Below, piece after piece: positions 63,602-64,000 of a stretch of 64,000 bases of DNA. Each line of letters opens with the position of its first letter. Positions within the stretch are counted from its first letter, which is position 1. The position numbers were made by a program, and so were the translations under genes. The notes under the pieces were generated by a model. That model worked only from the letters and a program-made list of their open reading frames with translations. It was not told the origin of the DNA and did no database searches. This stretch comes from Tetraselmis striata (lineage: Eukaryota > Chlorophyta > Chlorodendrophyceae > Chlorodendrales > Chlorodendraceae): positions 62,001 through 126,000 of the forward strand of contig VCJN01003216.1 in NCBI GenBank assembly GCA_006384855.1, read 5' to 3'.

Positions 63602-64000
63602 TAGGTACATCATGGAGCACATGGACAGCAAAGAACAACACTTGTTAAGTCTGAGAGAGGCAGGACAAACAACAGATGCAGGAGGCCTACCTCTTGCGGC
63701 ATCGACCTAGTACCCGCTAGTTTTCCACTCTGTTTTGCGCTAGTTTCCACTCTATGCAGCCCATTGGCTCCACAAACAGCTCAGACTCTTAAACCCAGGC
63801 GTAACCACACGGAGCCGTAAACGGCAGCACTGCAGTGTTTTTAACGCGCAGAGCTATTCCAGTGAGTCGGGGTAATCCCAACACCTGAGTTTTTCACAGT
63901 TGACAGGGAGCTTCGAGTAGTAGGAGCGACCCTCACTCCAGGAGAAGCCCAGAACGGCACACATGGCCAGGCCCACCAACGACAGCCAAGGAGACGGATG

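Overview
The window looks like nuclear DNA of a GC-rich green alga (Chlorophyta). The evidence is two long intron-rich genes with canonical GT-AG splice sites, TGTAA-type polyadenylation signals, long C/G homopolymer runs, and a dense, nested load of retroelements. All calls come from reading the sequence and the translations; no database search was possible.

Two cellular genes are resolved to complete exon models. On the minus strand, 24999 to 13269, a 16-exon gene encodes about 2,204 residues with two SANT domains and a GWGQGLA motif. This is the architecture of NCoR-like / plant POWERDRESS-like histone-deacetylase co-repressor scaffolds. On the plus strand, 60608 to 63406, a 7-exon gene encodes about 702 residues with an F-box followed by cysteine-containing leucine-rich repeats, typical of an SCF ubiquitin-ligase substrate adaptor. 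A short minus-strand ORF with its own TATA box (59559-59870) may start a third gene.

Most of the rest is mobile DNA. (1) 557-3588: a pogo-like DNA transposon with terminal inverted repeats, TA flanks and a broken HTH-protein gene. (2) 7.7-10.7 kb (minus) and 37561-39584 (plus): two copies of an unclassified retroposon. (3) 10980-11195 and 31034-32612: a tRNA-headed SINE; the second copy is split by a 1.3 kb insertion. (4) 26873-30075: a Kangaroo/PAT-like (DIRS-group) tyrosine-recombinase element with intact split direct repeats but no reverse transcriptase. (5) 35.9-43.2 kb: a second tyrosine-recombinase gene interrupted by an R2/CRE-type LINE, itself interrupted by retroposon (2), each with a clean target-site duplication. 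(6) 43285-44560: a large foldback palindrome whose arm recurs at both ends of element (1). (7) 46961-58459: an 11.5 kb Ty3/gypsy LTR retrotransposon.

The most remarkable feature is the Ty3/gypsy element. Besides gag, protease, RT, RNase H and integrase, it carries a DNA cytosine-5 methyltransferase domain between protease and RT. Downstream of the integrase it carries a PHD finger and then a second, methyltransferase-like domain. An element that could write DNA methylation and read histone tails is the strongest candidate here for an unusual system. This copy is damaged by nonsense codons and frameshifts, and its LTRs differ by roughly 2%.

The stretches 5.45-7.1, 11.2-13.1, 32.6-35.5 and 63.6-64.0 kb show no convincing gene.
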